A DNA stretch of 64,000 nucleotides from Geodermatophilaceae bacterium URHA0031 (GTDB taxonomy: Bacteria; Actinomycetota; Actinomycetes; Mycobacteriales; Geodermatophilaceae): assembly GCA_000620205.1 (NCBI GenBank), contig JHVP01000003.1:1-64000 (forward strand). The letters are read 5' to 3'. Under the pieces are notes generated by a model. The model was not told where the DNA came from, did not search any database, and worked only from the letters and a program-made list of their open reading frames with translations. Shown piece after piece: positions 1 to 24,881 of the stretch. Both the position numbers and the translations under genes were made by a program. The stretch's first letter is position 1. Every line of letters starts with the position of its first letter.

Positions 1-184
1 TCAGCGGTCACATCCGGTATTAGCACCAATTTCTTGGAGTTATCCCAGAGCTGAGGGCAGGTTGCCCACGTGTTACTCACCCGTTCGCCGCTAGGGCACC
101 CCCCGAAGGAGGGCCTCGCTCGACTTGCATGTGTTAAGCACGCCGCCAGCGTTCGTCCTGAGCCAGGATCAAACTCTCCGTAGA
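1..184 (-). rRNA. rrs: 16S ribosomal RNA, 5' part only
   Basis: Read on the minus strand, the segment contains the universal 16S 5' signature AGAGTTTGATCCTGGCTCAG (bases 177 down to 158), followed by the conserved GACGAACGCTGGCGGCGTGC and CTTAACACATGCAAGTCGAGCG blocks. Counting from the E. coli 16S numbering, where AGAGTTTGAT starts at nucleotide 8, the mature 5' end falls near base 184. Only about the first 180 nt are inside the window; the rest of the rRNA operon runs off the left edge. It lies downstream of tyrS on the same strand. Confidence 0.97.
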
Positions 185-432
185 TGATTTGATCACAGGC
201 TGAGACCGAGAGTTGGCACTCTCGTTCAATCAACCAAAGGAACCCAAGACCATGGACCAACAAAGGACCAGGCCAGGGGGTATTGATACTTGGCACTGAC
301 TTTCGGCACGCTGTTGAGTTCTCAAGGAGCGGACGCGCGGAGAACCAGACCTTGGTAGGTCGTCGTCTTCGGCTTGTGTTGTCCTGCTCGGCGCCCGGTC
401 CCGGCCTCGCGGTCGTTCCCGGCGCAGAGAGA
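185..432 (-). promoter_or_regulatory. rRNA operon leader with boxA-type antitermination region
   Basis: This is the transcribed spacer between the rRNA promoter and the mature 16S 5' end, with no coding capacity. On the minus strand it carries CTTGAGAACTCAACAGCGTGCC (bases 327 to 306), the sequence common to actinobacterial pre-16S leaders and associated with Nus-type antitermination and RNase III processing. The assignment is by recognition of the conserved sequence; processing sites were not mapped. Confidence 0.75.
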
Positions 433-461
433 AAGTTACGTGGCTGGGAGCAGGGTGTCAA
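433..461 (-). promoter_or_regulatory. rRNA operon promoter (sigma-70 class)
   Basis: On the minus strand there is a perfect -35 TTGACA (461-456), a 17-nt spacer and a -10 TAACTT (438-433), which fits the actinobacterial TAnnnT. It sits about 250 nt upstream of the mature 16S 5' end, just outside the tyrS 3' hairpin. This is the best consensus promoter seen in the window, as expected for stable RNA. Confidence 0.8.
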
Positions 462-497
462 ACCCGGGGGTCCGTGACGCGCGCCACCTGCCCGGAA

Positions 498-529
498 CCC
501 GGCCGTCACCTCCCGTTCACACGGCCGGG
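498..529 (-). terminator. Hairpin after tyrS
   Basis: Perfect 9-bp arms (498-506 and 521-529, sequence CCCGGCCGT/ACGGCCGGG) enclose a 14-nt loop, 8 nt beyond the tyrS stop. There is no U tract, as is common in high-GC actinobacteria. It separates tyrS from the rRNA promoter. Confidence 0.55.
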
Positions 530-536
530 GAAACCG

Positions 537-1821
537 TCAGAGAGCGGGCCCCGCCCCTGCCCGGTGCACGCCCGCCACCGAGCGCTTCCCCTTGCGGAGC
601 ACCAGCCACCCCCCGGGCAGCCAGTCGGCGGGAGCCGGGACGGCCTCGGCGTCGGTGACCCGGACGTTGTTGACGTACGCCCCGCCCTCCTTGACTGTCC
701 GGCGCGCGTCGGACAGCGAGGACGCCAGGCCGGACCGCTGCAGGAGGGTGGACACCGGTGCGGCCGGGTCGTCGACCTCCACCGCACCTGCCTCGGTGAG
801 CGCGGCCGCCAGGGTGGGCGGGTCGAGCTCGGTGAGCTCCGCCCGCCCGAACAGCGCTCGTCCGGCCGCCTCGGCCTGGCGGAGCTGATCCGGCCCGTGC
901 ACCAGCCGGGTCAGCTCCTCGGCCAGCGCCCGTTGCGGAGCGCGGGACGCGGGGCGTTCCACCGACTCCTCGATGAGCGCCGCGACCTCCTCGGCCGGCC
1001 GTTCGGAGAACAGTGGCAGCCAGGCGCGCGCGTCGACGTCCTCGATGTTCAGCCAGTACTGGAAGAACGCGTACGGGCTGGTGAGCTCGGGGTCCAGCCA
1101 CACGGTGGCCCCCTCGGTCTTGCCGATCTTCTTGCCGTCGGCGGTGGTGATCAGCGGTGTCGCGAGCGCATGCGTGCCGGCGCCCTCCGTCCGGCGGACC
1201 AGGTCCACCCCGGCGGTGATGTTGCCCCACTGGTCGGACCCACCGGACTGCAGGGTGCACCCGTGGCGCAGGAACAGCTCACGGAAGTCGTTGGCCTGCA
1301 GGATCTGGTAGCTGAACTCGGTGTAACTGATGCCGGCGTCGCTGTTGAGCCGCGCGGAGACGGCCTCCTTGGCCAGCATCCGGTTCACCCGGAAGTGCTT
1401 TCCGAGGTCGCGCAGGAAGTCGATGGCCGACAGCGGCGCGGTCCACTCCAGGTTGTCGACGTAGATGGGCGCGGCCAGCCCCTGCTCGGTAGCCGGCAGG
1501 TCGAGGAAGGGCGCCACCCGCTGCCGGATGCGGTCCACCCACGCCGCCACCTGGCCCGGGTCGTTGAGCTGCCGCTCCGAGGAGGGTCGCGGGTCGCCGA
1601 TCAGACCGGTCGCCCCGCCCACCAGCACGATCGGCTGGTGCCCGGCGCGCTGGAGCGCCCGCAGCACCATGAACTGGATGAGGTGCCCGACGTGCAGGCT
1701 CGCCGCGGTGGGGTCGAAGCCGCAGTAGTAGGTGACCGGGCCCTCCGCGAGGTGCGCCCGCAGCGCCTCCTCGTCGGTGCTCTGGGCGATCAGCCCACGG
1801 CGGTGCAGCTCGTCGATCACG

Positions 1822-1829
<8 letters not shown>
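537..1829 (-). CDS. tyrS: Tyrosyl-tRNA synthetase
   Basis: Cytoplasmic class Ic aminoacyl-tRNA synthetase that charges tRNA-Tyr. The 430-residue length is typical. The Rossmann core shows the HIGH-class motif HVGHL (about residues 46-50) and the KMSKS-class motif KIGKT (about 234-238). The C-terminal 70 residues form an S4-type RNA-binding domain (SLSDARRTVKEGGAYVNN). The start is GTG at 1829, overlapping the end of the upstream mpg gene by 8 bases, so it probably belongs to the same transcript as the arginine genes. Its position just before an rRNA operon is common in Actinobacteria. Confidence 0.97.
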
Positions 1830-4480
<2,651 letters not shown>

Positions 4481-4490
4481 CGGCGGCGCC

Positions 4491-10888
<6,398 letters not shown>

Positions 10889-10953
10889 TCAGCACCCCCG
10901 TGCACAGTCCCCGGTGACCGGGACGACGGGCCCGGTCCGAGGGGAGCACTGCC

Positions 10954-11289
10954 ATGGGGACCATCCACGAGACGCACTCACCGGGGCTGCCCGGCGCCAT
11001 CCAGCTGGTCGAGGAGGACGGCGGGCCGGTGCTCCGGCTGAGCGGCGAGGTCGACTCCCTGGTGGTGGACGACTGGCACGCCACCGGGCCGCAGGGGTCC
11101 CGGGCCGCGGTGGCCGTGGACGTCTCGGCGGCGACCTTCCTCGACTGCCGCGGGCTGCGGCTGCTGGTGCGGGAGACCGAGCCGACCCGGCAGTCGGGGC
11201 GGGTGCCCGAGCTGCGGCACCCGACCCGCGCGGTGCGGCGGGTGGTGGAGATGTCCGGTGCGGCGCCGCTGTTCGCGACCGTCGGCTGA
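10954..11289 (+). CDS. STAS-domain protein (anti-sigma factor antagonist fold)
   Basis: A 111-residue single-domain STAS protein with a good RBS (GAGGGGAG about 10 bases before the ATG). The strand-helix pattern AVDVSAATFLDCRGLRLLV matches anti-sigma antagonists of the SpoIIAA type. However, the phosphorylated serine motif DSSG reads DCRG here, so the canonical phospho-acceptor is missing. C-terminal VRRVVEMSGAAPLFATV fits the family end. No anti-sigma kinase or sigma factor is adjacent, so its partner is unknown. Confidence 0.75.
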   Translation: MGTIHETHSPGLPGAIQLVEEDGGPVLRLSGEVDSLVVDDWHATGPQGSRAAVAVDVSAATFLDCRGLRLLVRETEPTRQSGRVPELRHPTRAVRRVVEMSGAAPLFATVG

Positions 11290-11305
11290 CCTGCCGGCCC
11301 GCGGC

Positions 11306-12104
11306 TCAGGCGATCGGGTCGCCGGGTCCGTAGGGCAGCAGCCGGAGCTGGCGGGCACCGCCCTCGGGCGTCGTCGCGCGGAGGGTGTCCAGGTCGTCGG
11401 CGCCGGTCCGGAAGAACCGGCCGGACCACTGGTCGAGCTCGCCGGCCGCGATCGCGACCGCGAGGGCGACGACGTCCTCGGGCCGGGTCCACTGGGTGCG
11501 TCCGGCGTGCATCGGCATCGCCCGGGTCATCTGCGTGTCGATGACGCCCGGCGCCAGGTCGAAGGCCAGCACCCCGTGCTCGGCCCCGGCGAGGTGGATG
11601 CCCTCGGTGATCCGCATCTGCGCGCTCTTGCCCGCCGAGTACGCGCTGTACTCGGCGCTGCCCCGGGTGCCCAGGCCGCTCGCCAGCCCGATGACCCGGC
11701 CACCGCCGGCGGCGATCATCCCGGGGACGACGGCGCGGGAGACCAGGAACGGCCCGCGCACCTGGCTCTCCACGACCTGCCACCACTGGGTGGGGTCGGC
11801 CTCCCAGAGCGGCACCTCCGCGGCGTCGATGGACCCGGCGTTGTTCACCAGCAGCGTCACCGGGCCGAGCTCGGCGGTCACCCGGTCGACCGCTGCCTGC
11901 ACGGCCGCGGCGTCGGTGACGTCGGCGGCCACGGCGAGCGTGCGCGCTCCGGTCGCCGCGGCGACCTCGTCCATCGCGGTGGTGAGCCGGTCCGTCGAGC
12001 GGGCCAGCCCGGCGACGGCGGCACCGCGCGCCGCCAGCCCCTCGGCCAGGTACCGGCCGATCCCCGCCGACGCGCCGGTCACGAGAGCGACCGTTCCGCT
12101 CAGC

Positions 12105-12112
<8 letters not shown>
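11306..12112 (-). CDS. Short-chain dehydrogenase/reductase
   Basis: Classical SDR oxidoreductase of 268 residues. It has the N-terminal cofactor motif TGASAGIG, the NNAG motif (VNNAGS), and the catalytic YSAGK (Tyr-x-x-x-Lys) preceded by the Ser region LASGLG. The C-terminal part after PGVIDTQM is less conserved. It overlaps the pheT stop by 8 bases on the same strand, so it is probably co-transcribed. Its substrate cannot be told from sequence; there is no functional link to tRNA synthesis. Confidence 0.85.
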
Positions 12113-19778
<7,666 letters not shown>

Positions 19779-19812
19779 CAGTGTCCTCCGGGTCGATCAG
19801 GGTGGGCAGACG

Positions 19813-19859
19813 ACGACGCCGTCGTGAGCGGGTCGGGGACCCGCCCACGACGGCGTCGT
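19813..19859 (-). terminator. Strong hairpin ending the infC-rpmI-rplT operon
   Basis: A near-perfect inverted repeat has 14 bp outer arms (ACGACGCCGTCGTG, 19813-19826, with 19846-19859), one mismatch, then 7 more pairs and a 3-nt loop. That gives 21 pairs in all. It begins 14 bases after the rplT stop and lies before the methyltransferase start, so it should end or limit the ribosomal transcript. Confidence 0.8.
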
Positions 19860-19872
19860 GGGGTGCTGCTGC

Positions 19873-20262
19873 TCAGGCGGCTGCTGCGCCGGTCGCCTCG
19901 GGGTTCGCGGCGAGCGCGGCCCGGGCGGACTCCACCAGCGCGGTGAAGGCGGCGGGCTCGCTGACGGCGAGCTCGGCCAGGACCTTGCGGTCCAGCTCGA
20001 TGCCGGCGAGCTTGAGGCCCTGCATGAACCGGTTGTAGGTCATGTCGTTCTGCCGCGCCGCGGCGTTGATCCGGGTGATCCACAGCTTGCGGAAGTCACC
20101 CTTGCGGACCTTGCGGTCGCGGTAGTTGTAGGTCGCGGAGTGGAGGATCTGCTCCTTGGCCTTGCGGTACAGCCGCGAGCGCTGGCCGCGGTAGCCGCTG
20201 GCCGCCTCGAGGGTGGTGCGACGCTTCTTCTGGGCGTTGACCGCCCGCTTCACGCGTGCCAC
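19873..20262 (-). CDS. rplT: Large ribosomal subunit protein bL20
   Basis: 23S rRNA-binding assembly protein of the 50S subunit. The 129 residues begin [38 protein letters not shown], the diagnostic bL20 start, followed by [25 protein letters not shown]. The slightly extended C-terminus (EATGAAAA) is typical of actinobacteria. It is the third gene of infC-rpmI-rplT; in many bacteria L20 represses this operon through its mRNA leader. Confidence 0.98.
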   Translation of the reverse strand: MARVKRAVNAQKKRRTTLEAASGYRGQRSRLYRKAKEQILHSATYNYRDRKVRKGDFRKLWITRINAAARQNDMTYNRFMQGLKLAGIELDRKVLAELAVSEPAAFTALVESARAALAANPEATGAAAA

Positions 20263-20298
20263 GTGAGAGCTCCGTTCTGCTCGTAGAGGTGGGGGCGG

Positions 20299-20493
20299 TC
20301 AGAGACCGAGGAGCTTCTTCATCCGGCCGGTGTCGGCCTTCGAGAGCTCACCGGTGCCGCTGATCCGACGCTTCCGCGAGCCGGACTTGTACTCGAACTT
20401 GTGCTGGTTGTTCTGGTGCTCGGCCACCAACTTGCCGGTGCCCGTGACCTTGATCCGCTTCGCGGCGCCCTTGTGGGTCTTGTTCTTCGGCAT
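20299..20493 (-). CDS. rpmI: Large ribosomal subunit protein bL35
   Basis: Small basic 50S protein of 64 residues, starting MPKNKTHKGAAKRIKVTGTGKLVAEHQNNQHKFEYKSG. These are the standard bL35 hallmarks: early Lys-rich segment and a C-terminal KLLGL. It lies between infC and rplT on the same strand, with short spacers, in the conserved operon order. Confidence 0.97.
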   Translation of the reverse strand: MPKNKTHKGAAKRIKVTGTGKLVAEHQNNQHKFEYKSGSRKRRISGTGELSKADTGRMKKLLGL

Positions 20494-20574
20494 CTCTGGC
20501 GTCCTGTTCGTGTCTGCCCGGCGCCGCGCAGCAGTGCTGCGCGGCGCGGGGTGCGTCGGGTGGTGCCGCCGGGC

Positions 20575-21177
20575 TCAGGCCGGGGGCGCCTGCTCGGCCT
20601 GCGCCGGCTCGTCGTGGGCCGCGTGCTTCTCCGCCTTCGCGGTGCGCCGGGCGGCATCGGTCGCCGCCTGGTTCCGGTGCGGAGCGATCACCATGACCAT
20701 GTTCCGGCCGTCCTGCTTGGGGTTGGACTCCACCACCCCGAGGTCGGCGACGTCGCCGGCCAGCCGCTGCAGCAGCTTGTAGCCCATCTCGGGCCGGGAC
20801 TGCTCGCGACCGCGGAACATCACGGTGATCTTGACCTTGTCGCCGCCCTTGAGGAAGCGCTCGACGTGGCCCTTCTTGGTCTCGTAGTCGTGCGGGTCGA
20901 TCTTCAGGCGCAGCCGCATCTCCTTGATGACGGTGAGCGCCTGGTTGCGCCGCGCCTCACGGGCCTTCTGCGCGGCTTCGTACTTGAACTTCCCGTAGTC
21001 CATGAGCTTGACGACGGGCGGCCGGGCCATGGGCGCGACCTCGACCAGGTCGAGTTCGGAGTCCTGGGCCAGGCGCAGTGCCTCGCCGATCGAGACGACG
21101 CCGACCTGCTCGCCCTCCGGTCCGACCAGGCGGACCTCGGGGACGCGGATGCGGTCGTTGATACGGGGCTCGGTGAT
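20575..21177 (-). CDS. infC: Translation initiation factor IF-3
   Basis: Binds the 30S subunit and checks start-codon selection. The protein has 200 residues when begun at the ATC codon 21177-21175 ([19 protein letters not shown]). It has the N-terminal domain with [11 protein letters not shown], a basic linker, and the C-terminal domain [21 protein letters not shown]. The ATC start is supported by AGGAGAG ending 4 bases before it and by alignment with known IF-3 N-termini. An in-frame ATG at 21234 would add about 19 unlikely residues. The C-terminal tail (QAEQAPPA) is extended. Confidence 0.95.
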   Translation of the reverse strand: MTEPRINDRIRVPEVRLVGPEGEQVGVVSIGEALRLAQDSELDLVEVAPMARPPVVKLMDYGKFKYEAAQKAREARRNQALTVIKEMRLRLKIDPHDYETKKGHVERFLKGGDKVKITVMFRGREQSRPEMGYKLLQRLAGDVADLGVVESNPKQDGRNMVMVIAPHRNQAATDAARRTAKAEKHAAHDEPAQAEQAPPA

Positions 21178-21188
21178 GGCCTCTCCTC
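21175..21188 (-). promoter_or_regulatory. infC: Non-canonical ATC start with strong Shine-Dalgarno for infC
   Basis: The minus strand reads AGAGGAGAGGCC followed by ATC ACC GAG. A start codon other than ATG, GTG or TTG is the known device by which IF-3 limits its own synthesis (AUU in E. coli). The same logic is inferred here. Confidence 0.75.
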
Positions 21189-21456
21189 TGCTGCTGCGGT
21201 GAGGATCCGCACCCACCCGGGCCACCGACGGCAAAGGCCCCGTGAGCTGGTGCTCACAGGGCCCACTCGCCGGGTGCCGCAGCTCCCCGCGAACGGGTCT
21301 CTGCGGACGCGACGACCGGACGTGCCGGCCATCGCGAACCGGGACCTGGGTGCCTGTGCGGCGCCAGGTGGGAGCGGGCTCCTCTTTGGTGGGTGACCGG
21401 GACTGGAAGGATCTCGGCCACCGTGGTTCTCGCGCCTCGATGTAGCGGGGGGAGGC
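21189..21456 (-). promoter_or_regulatory. infC operon leader with attenuator-like hairpin
   Basis: About 270 nt of leader lie between the putative promoter and infC and hold no gene. Inside is a 12-pair hairpin with one mismatch (arms 21236-21247 and 21252-21263, loop TGGT), followed on the minus strand by TTT, about 45 nt before the Shine-Dalgarno. The arrangement resembles transcription attenuation or an L20-type leader. No L20-binding mimic was demonstrated. Confidence 0.6.
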
Positions 21457-21462
21457 GCGCTC

Positions 21463-21492
21463 ACCTTACAGCGCCGGACCGGCTCCCGTCAT
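21463..21492 (-). promoter_or_regulatory. Probable infC operon promoter
   Basis: Minus strand: -35 ATGACG (21492-21487), 18-nt spacer and -10 TAAGGT (21468-21463). It sits right at the stop codon of the upstream PH-domain gene. Confidence 0.5.
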
Positions 21493-21983
21493 TCCCGGGG
21501 GTACAGCAGGTCCTCGCGGGGGACGACGTGCCGCGCCTGGTGGTCGGCGAGCAGCGCCCGCAGCCCCCGGACGGCGACCAGGGCGCGCTCCCCGTCGGCG
21601 GCCTGGACCGCGGAGACGGCGAGCTCGTCGTCGTTGGTGAGCAGCAGGGTCGCCCACGGCGAGTGCTCGTTGAAGCGCACCGCCTGCACCGCCGACCAGG
21701 GCACCTCGTGGTTGATCACGACGTTGCGGACCCGCAGCCCGTCGGCGTCGGCGTCCACCCGGGACCTGCCGATGAGCAGCACGCCGGCGCCCATGGCCAG
21801 GCCCAGACCGACCATCGCCACCTGGTCGGCGGTGTGGAAGGAGACGACGCCGGTGGTCGAGGACTTCAGCAGGACGGCGACCACGGTCATCGCCACGACC
21901 AGCCCGGCAGCGGCCAGCGCGGTGATCAGCCGCAACCGCCGGGGGACGGCGGAGACCGGACGGGGCGTGTTGTCGGCGGGCAC
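21489..21983 (-). CDS. Membrane protein with bacterial PH-like domain
   Basis: A 164-residue protein with two transmembrane helices (LITALAAAGLVVAMTVVAVLL and VAMVGLGLAMGAGVLLIG). A small PH-like domain of the bPH type follows, with RVDADADGLRVRNVVINHEVPWSAVQAVRF. The C-terminal 50 residues are charged and probably cytoplasmic. The start chosen is GTG 21983 (MPADNTPRPVSAVPRR). This family is common in actinobacteria, often next to infC or riboflavin genes; its function is unknown. It diverges from the P-loop kinase gene, with about 40 bases between starts. Confidence 0.8.
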   Translation of the reverse strand: MPADNTPRPVSAVPRRLRLITALAAAGLVVAMTVVAVLLKSSTTGVVSFHTADQVAMVGLGLAMGAGVLLIGRSRVDADADGLRVRNVVINHEVPWSAVQAVRFNEHSPWATLLLTNDDELAVSAVQAADGERALVAVRGLRALLADHQARHVVPREDLLYPRE

Positions 21984-22022
21984 GCCCCCATCCTGCACCG
22001 CCCGCGCTGGCAGAGTGCGGGC

Positions 22023-22640
22023 GTGCGAGCGGCGGGCGGGGCGGTGGTGCCGGGGCGGCGCACGTTCGAGGCCCTGGCCGACCAGGTGCGGGCCGCCGCT
22101 CCCCGGCTGGGCGCCACCCGGCTGGTGTGCGTCGACGGGCCGGCCGGGTCGGGCAAGACGACGTTCGCGGGCCGGCTCGGCGCCGAGCTGGGCGCACCGG
22201 TGCTGCACATGGACGACGTCTACGCCGGCTGGACCCTCACCGGCGGGTTCGCGCGGCTGGCCGCCGGTGTGCTGCGGCCGCTGCGCGCGGGCCGCGCCGG
22301 CGCCGTCCACCGCTACGACTGGGCCGCCGGGCGGTTCGCGGAGCTGGTCCCGGTGCCCGCCGGACCGGCGCTGGTCGTCGAGGGCTGCGGCAGCGCGCCG
22401 CGGGACGTGGACCCCTACGTCGTCCTGCGGGTGTGGGTGGAGGCACCCGGCCCGGTGCGGATGGCGCGCGGGATCGCCCGCGACGGCGAGGCGCTGCGGG
22501 CGCAGTGGCTGCGCTGGCAGCAGCAGGAGGCGGCGGAGTTCGCCGGTCAGGACACCCGCGCGCGGGCCGACCTGCTGGTCGACGGGACCGCCGGGACGGG
22601 TGACCGGGACTACGCACTGCTGCCGGACGCCCCCGGCTGA
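22023..22640 (+). CDS. P-loop kinase of the uridine kinase-like family
   Basis: A 205-residue P-loop protein. The Walker A motif GPAGSGKT lies at residues 39-46, and HMDDVYAGW follows, the acceptor-site pattern of uridine kinase and related small-molecule kinases. VVEGCG and a later RARADLLVDGT segment match the same family. The start is GTG at 22023. The family is often annotated as uridine kinase or (d)CMP kinase-like in actinobacteria, but the substrate is not proven. It lies upstream of the nnaR-like gene on the same strand, with a 67-base gap. Confidence 0.75.
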   Translation: MRAAGGAVVPGRRTFEALADQVRAAAPRLGATRLVCVDGPAGSGKTTFAGRLGAELGAPVLHMDDVYAGWTLTGGFARLAAGVLRPLRAGRAGAVHRYDWAAGRFAELVPVPAGPALVVEGCGSAPRDVDPYVVLRVWVEAPGPVRMARGIARDGEALRAQWLRWQQQEAAEFAGQDTRARADLLVDGTAGTGDRDYALLPDAPG

Positions 22641-22707
22641 CCGGGCACCGCGACCGGCCGGCCTGCCGCGTCACACGGTTGGAACACCGAGGCCGCACCA
22701 TGGAGGC

Positions 22708-23865
22708 GTGACCCACCCCGTGCGCGACCGTCCGGCGGACGGCCCGGCCGGTGCAGCGCCGGCCGAGGAGCTGCTGCCGCTGCGCGGCTACACCGTGGCC
22801 GTGACCGCCGCCCGGCGCAGCGAGGAGCTCGGCGCCCTGCTGGACCGGCGCGGCGCCCGGGTGGTCCACGCCCCGGCGATCCGGATCGTGCCGCTGGCCG
22901 ACGACGCCGAGCTGGTCGCCGCCACCCGCGAGGTCCTCGCCGCGCCCGTGGACCTGGTGGTGGCGACGACAGGGGTCGGGTTCCGCGGCTGGCTGGAGGC
23001 GGCCGAGGCGTGGGACCTGCCGCTGCGCGAGCACCTGCAGCACGCCCGGGTGCTGGCCCGCGGTCCGAAGGCCCGCGGGGCGATCCGTGGGGCGGGGCTG
23101 GTCGACGCCTGGTCACCGGCGTCCGAGAGCTCGGCGGAGGTGCTGGAGCACCTGCTCTCCGGTGCCGAGGGGCCGCTGCCTGGCCGGCGGATCGCCGTCC
23201 AGCTGCACGGGGACCCGCTGCCGGAGCTGGTCGCCGGGCTGGTCCGGGCCGGCGCGGAGGTGGTGCGGGTCCCCGTCTACCGCTGGGTGCTGCCCGAGGA
23301 CACCGCCCCGTTGCGCCGGCTGGTGGTCACGATCGCCGCGCGCGGGGTCGACGCGGTGACGTTCACCAGCGCGCCGGCGGCCGCGAGCCTGCTCCAGGTG
23401 GCCGGCGAGGAGGGCGTGCGGGCCGGGGTGCTCACCGCCTTCGCCGAGGCCGTCCTGGCGCTGGCGGTCGGCCCGGTGACCGCCGCCCCGCTGGAGGCGG
23501 TCGGGATCCGGACGGTGCAGCCGGAACGGGCTCGGCTGGGCGCGCTGGCCCGCTCGGTCGTCACCGAGCTGCCCGCCCGGCACCCGGTGCTGGCCGCCGG
23601 CCCGCACACCCTGCAGGTCCGCGGGCACGCCGCCGTCCTCGACGGCCGGCTGGTGGAGCTGCCGCCCGGCCCGATGGCGGTGCTGCGGGCGCTGGCCCGC
23701 CGGCCCGGTGTCGTCGTGTCCCGGCCCGACCTGCTCGCCGAGCTCTCCGGCGGCGGTGACGCGCACGCGGTGGAGATGGCGGTGACCCGGCTGCGGGCGG
23801 CCCTCGGCGCGCCGGTCGTGGAGACGGTGGTCAAGCGGGGGTACCGGCTCGCGGTCCGGGTCTAG
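22708..23865 (+). CDS. nnaR: HemD-like winged-helix regulator, NnaR type
   Basis: A 385-residue protein: residues about 20-275 have the uroporphyrinogen-III synthase (HemD) fold (GYTVAVTAARRSEELGALL, GPKARGAIRGAG, AVTFTSAPAAASLL). About 290-385 form an OmpR/PhoB-type winged helix (LPPGPMAVLRALARRPGVVVSRPDLLAEL, VEMAVTRLRAALGAPVVETVVKRGYRLAV). This architecture is that of NnaR, the co-activator that works with GlnR on nitrate and nitrite genes in Streptomyces and Mycobacterium. narK, nasA and nirBD are all within 13 kb. The start is GTG 22708 (GGAGG lies very close); GTG 22720 is an alternative. Catalytic HemD activity is uncertain. Confidence 0.85.
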   Translation: MTHPVRDRPADGPAGAAPAEELLPLRGYTVAVTAARRSEELGALLDRRGARVVHAPAIRIVPLADDAELVAATREVLAAPVDLVVATTGVGFRGWLEAAEAWDLPLREHLQHARVLARGPKARGAIRGAGLVDAWSPASESSAEVLEHLLSGAEGPLPGRRIAVQLHGDPLPELVAGLVRAGAEVVRVPVYRWVLPEDTAPLRRLVVTIAARGVDAVTFTSAPAAASLLQVAGEEGVRAGVLTAFAEAVLALAVGPVTAAPLEAVGIRTVQPERARLGALARSVVTELPARHPVLAAGPHTLQVRGHAAVLDGRLVELPPGPMAVLRALARRPGVVVSRPDLLAELSGGGDAHAVEMAVTRLRAALGAPVVETVVKRGYRLAVRV

Positions 23866-24341
23866 GGCGCTGTCGGCAGCAGCACGACACCGTCCGCGTC
23901 GGCGACCAGCCACTCCCCCTCGCGGAAGGTGACCCCGGCGAAGCGGCAGGGCCCGCCCTCCCGCCCGCGGTCACCGCCCCGCGCGCCCCGCCGCGGGAAG
24001 ACGGCCAGCGCCCGCACCCCGATCGGCTGGCCGGCCATCTCCGCGACGTCCCGGACGGCGCCGTGCACCACGACCCCGGCCCAGCCGGAGGCCACCGCGA
24101 CCGCCGCCAGGGTGCCGCCGAAGAACGCGCAGCGCCGGTTCCCGCCGCCGTCGACGACCAGGACCCGCCCCTCCCCCGGCCGCTCGAGCACGGCCCGGAC
24201 CAGGGCGTTGTCCTCGGTGACCGTGACGGTGACGATGGGGCCGCTGAAGGCGGCGGTGCCGCCGAAGGCGGACAGGACCGGGTCGCAGACCTGGGCGTCG
24301 GGGCGCTGGTCGCAGAGGTCGGTGGTGGGCTGGGGCGGCAT
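23862..24341 (-). CDS. rraA: RraA family protein
   Basis: A 159-residue RraA-like trimeric protein. In proteobacteria RraA inhibits RNase E; relatives are metal-dependent HMG/CHA aldolases or demethylmenaquinone-methyltransferase-like proteins. It begins TTDLCDQRPDAQVCDPVL and holds GRVLVVDGGGNRRCAFFGGTLAAVA, GVVVHGAVRDV, and WLVADADGVVLLP, all typical RraA segments. Its stop codon interlocks with that of nnaR: the shared CTAG provides TAG on both strands. A regulatory role on RNase E in this organism is inference only. Confidence 0.9.
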   Translation of the reverse strand: MPPQPTTDLCDQRPDAQVCDPVLSAFGGTAAFSGPIVTVTVTEDNALVRAVLERPGEGRVLVVDGGGNRRCAFFGGTLAAVAVASGWAGVVVHGAVRDVAEMAGQPIGVRALAVFPRRGARGGDRGREGGPCRFAGVTFREGEWLVADADGVVLLPTAP

Positions 24342-24454
24342 GGACCGGGGTCGCTCTCCTCGGAGGGGCGGGGACGGCCGATCATGCTCGGTGGCGACCC
24401 GCCGACCGGCACGCCGGGTCGGGTCCGCGGCTCCCGGAGGGGGATGATGGGGCG

Positions 24455-24778
24455 GTGGAACCGCCCGTCATGGACCTGGTGGGCTTCCTGCTCGCCCGCA
24501 TCGCCGAGGACACGAAGGCCACCGCCGGCCTCGCCGAGGACGCCGGTGCAGACCGGACGGCCGAGCGGGTGCGCGCGGACTGCGCGGCCAGGCGGAAGGT
24601 CGTGCTCGCCTGCCAGGCCGCCGCGCCGGACCTGCGCTTCCTGGGCACCCGGCCGCCGGGGCTGGACGACTTCCCGCTGCCGCCCCGGGACCTGCACCAG
24701 CTGGCCGCGCTCACCCTGGCCCTGCTCGCCACGCCGTACGCGGACCACCCGGACTTCGAGCAGGCCTGGCGCCCCTGA
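24455..24778 (+). CDS. DUF6221-like small protein
   Basis: A 107-residue acidic protein of unknown function. The start region MDLVGFLLARIAEDTKA and the terminal LLATPYADHPDFEQAWRP match the actinobacterial DUF6221 family, which varies in the middle. The start may be GTG 24455 or ATG 24470; the ATG gives the family-like N-terminus. GGAGGGGGATGATGGGG precedes it. It is a lone gene between rraA and narK. Confidence 0.7.
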   Translation: MEPPVMDLVGFLLARIAEDTKATAGLAEDAGADRTAERVRADCAARRKVVLACQAAAPDLRFLGTRPPGLDDFPLPPRDLHQLAALTLALLATPYADHPDFEQAWRP

Positions 24779-24788
24779 CGGCTCTGGA

Positions 24789-24805
24789 CGACGACGGGGT
24801 CGTCG
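24789..24805 (-). terminator. Small hairpin beyond narK
   Basis: CGACGAC-GGG-GTCGTCG forms a 7-bp stem with a 3-nt loop, about 80 bases after the narK stop and 10 bases after the DUF6221-like stop. It could serve either convergent gene. Weak evidence. Confidence 0.3.
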
Positions 24806-24881
24806 GGCTGCCGGGCGAGGGTGACGAGCTGGCACGGCCACCCCAGGGACCGGCCCTGAGCTGGCGACGGGTGGTCCTCCG

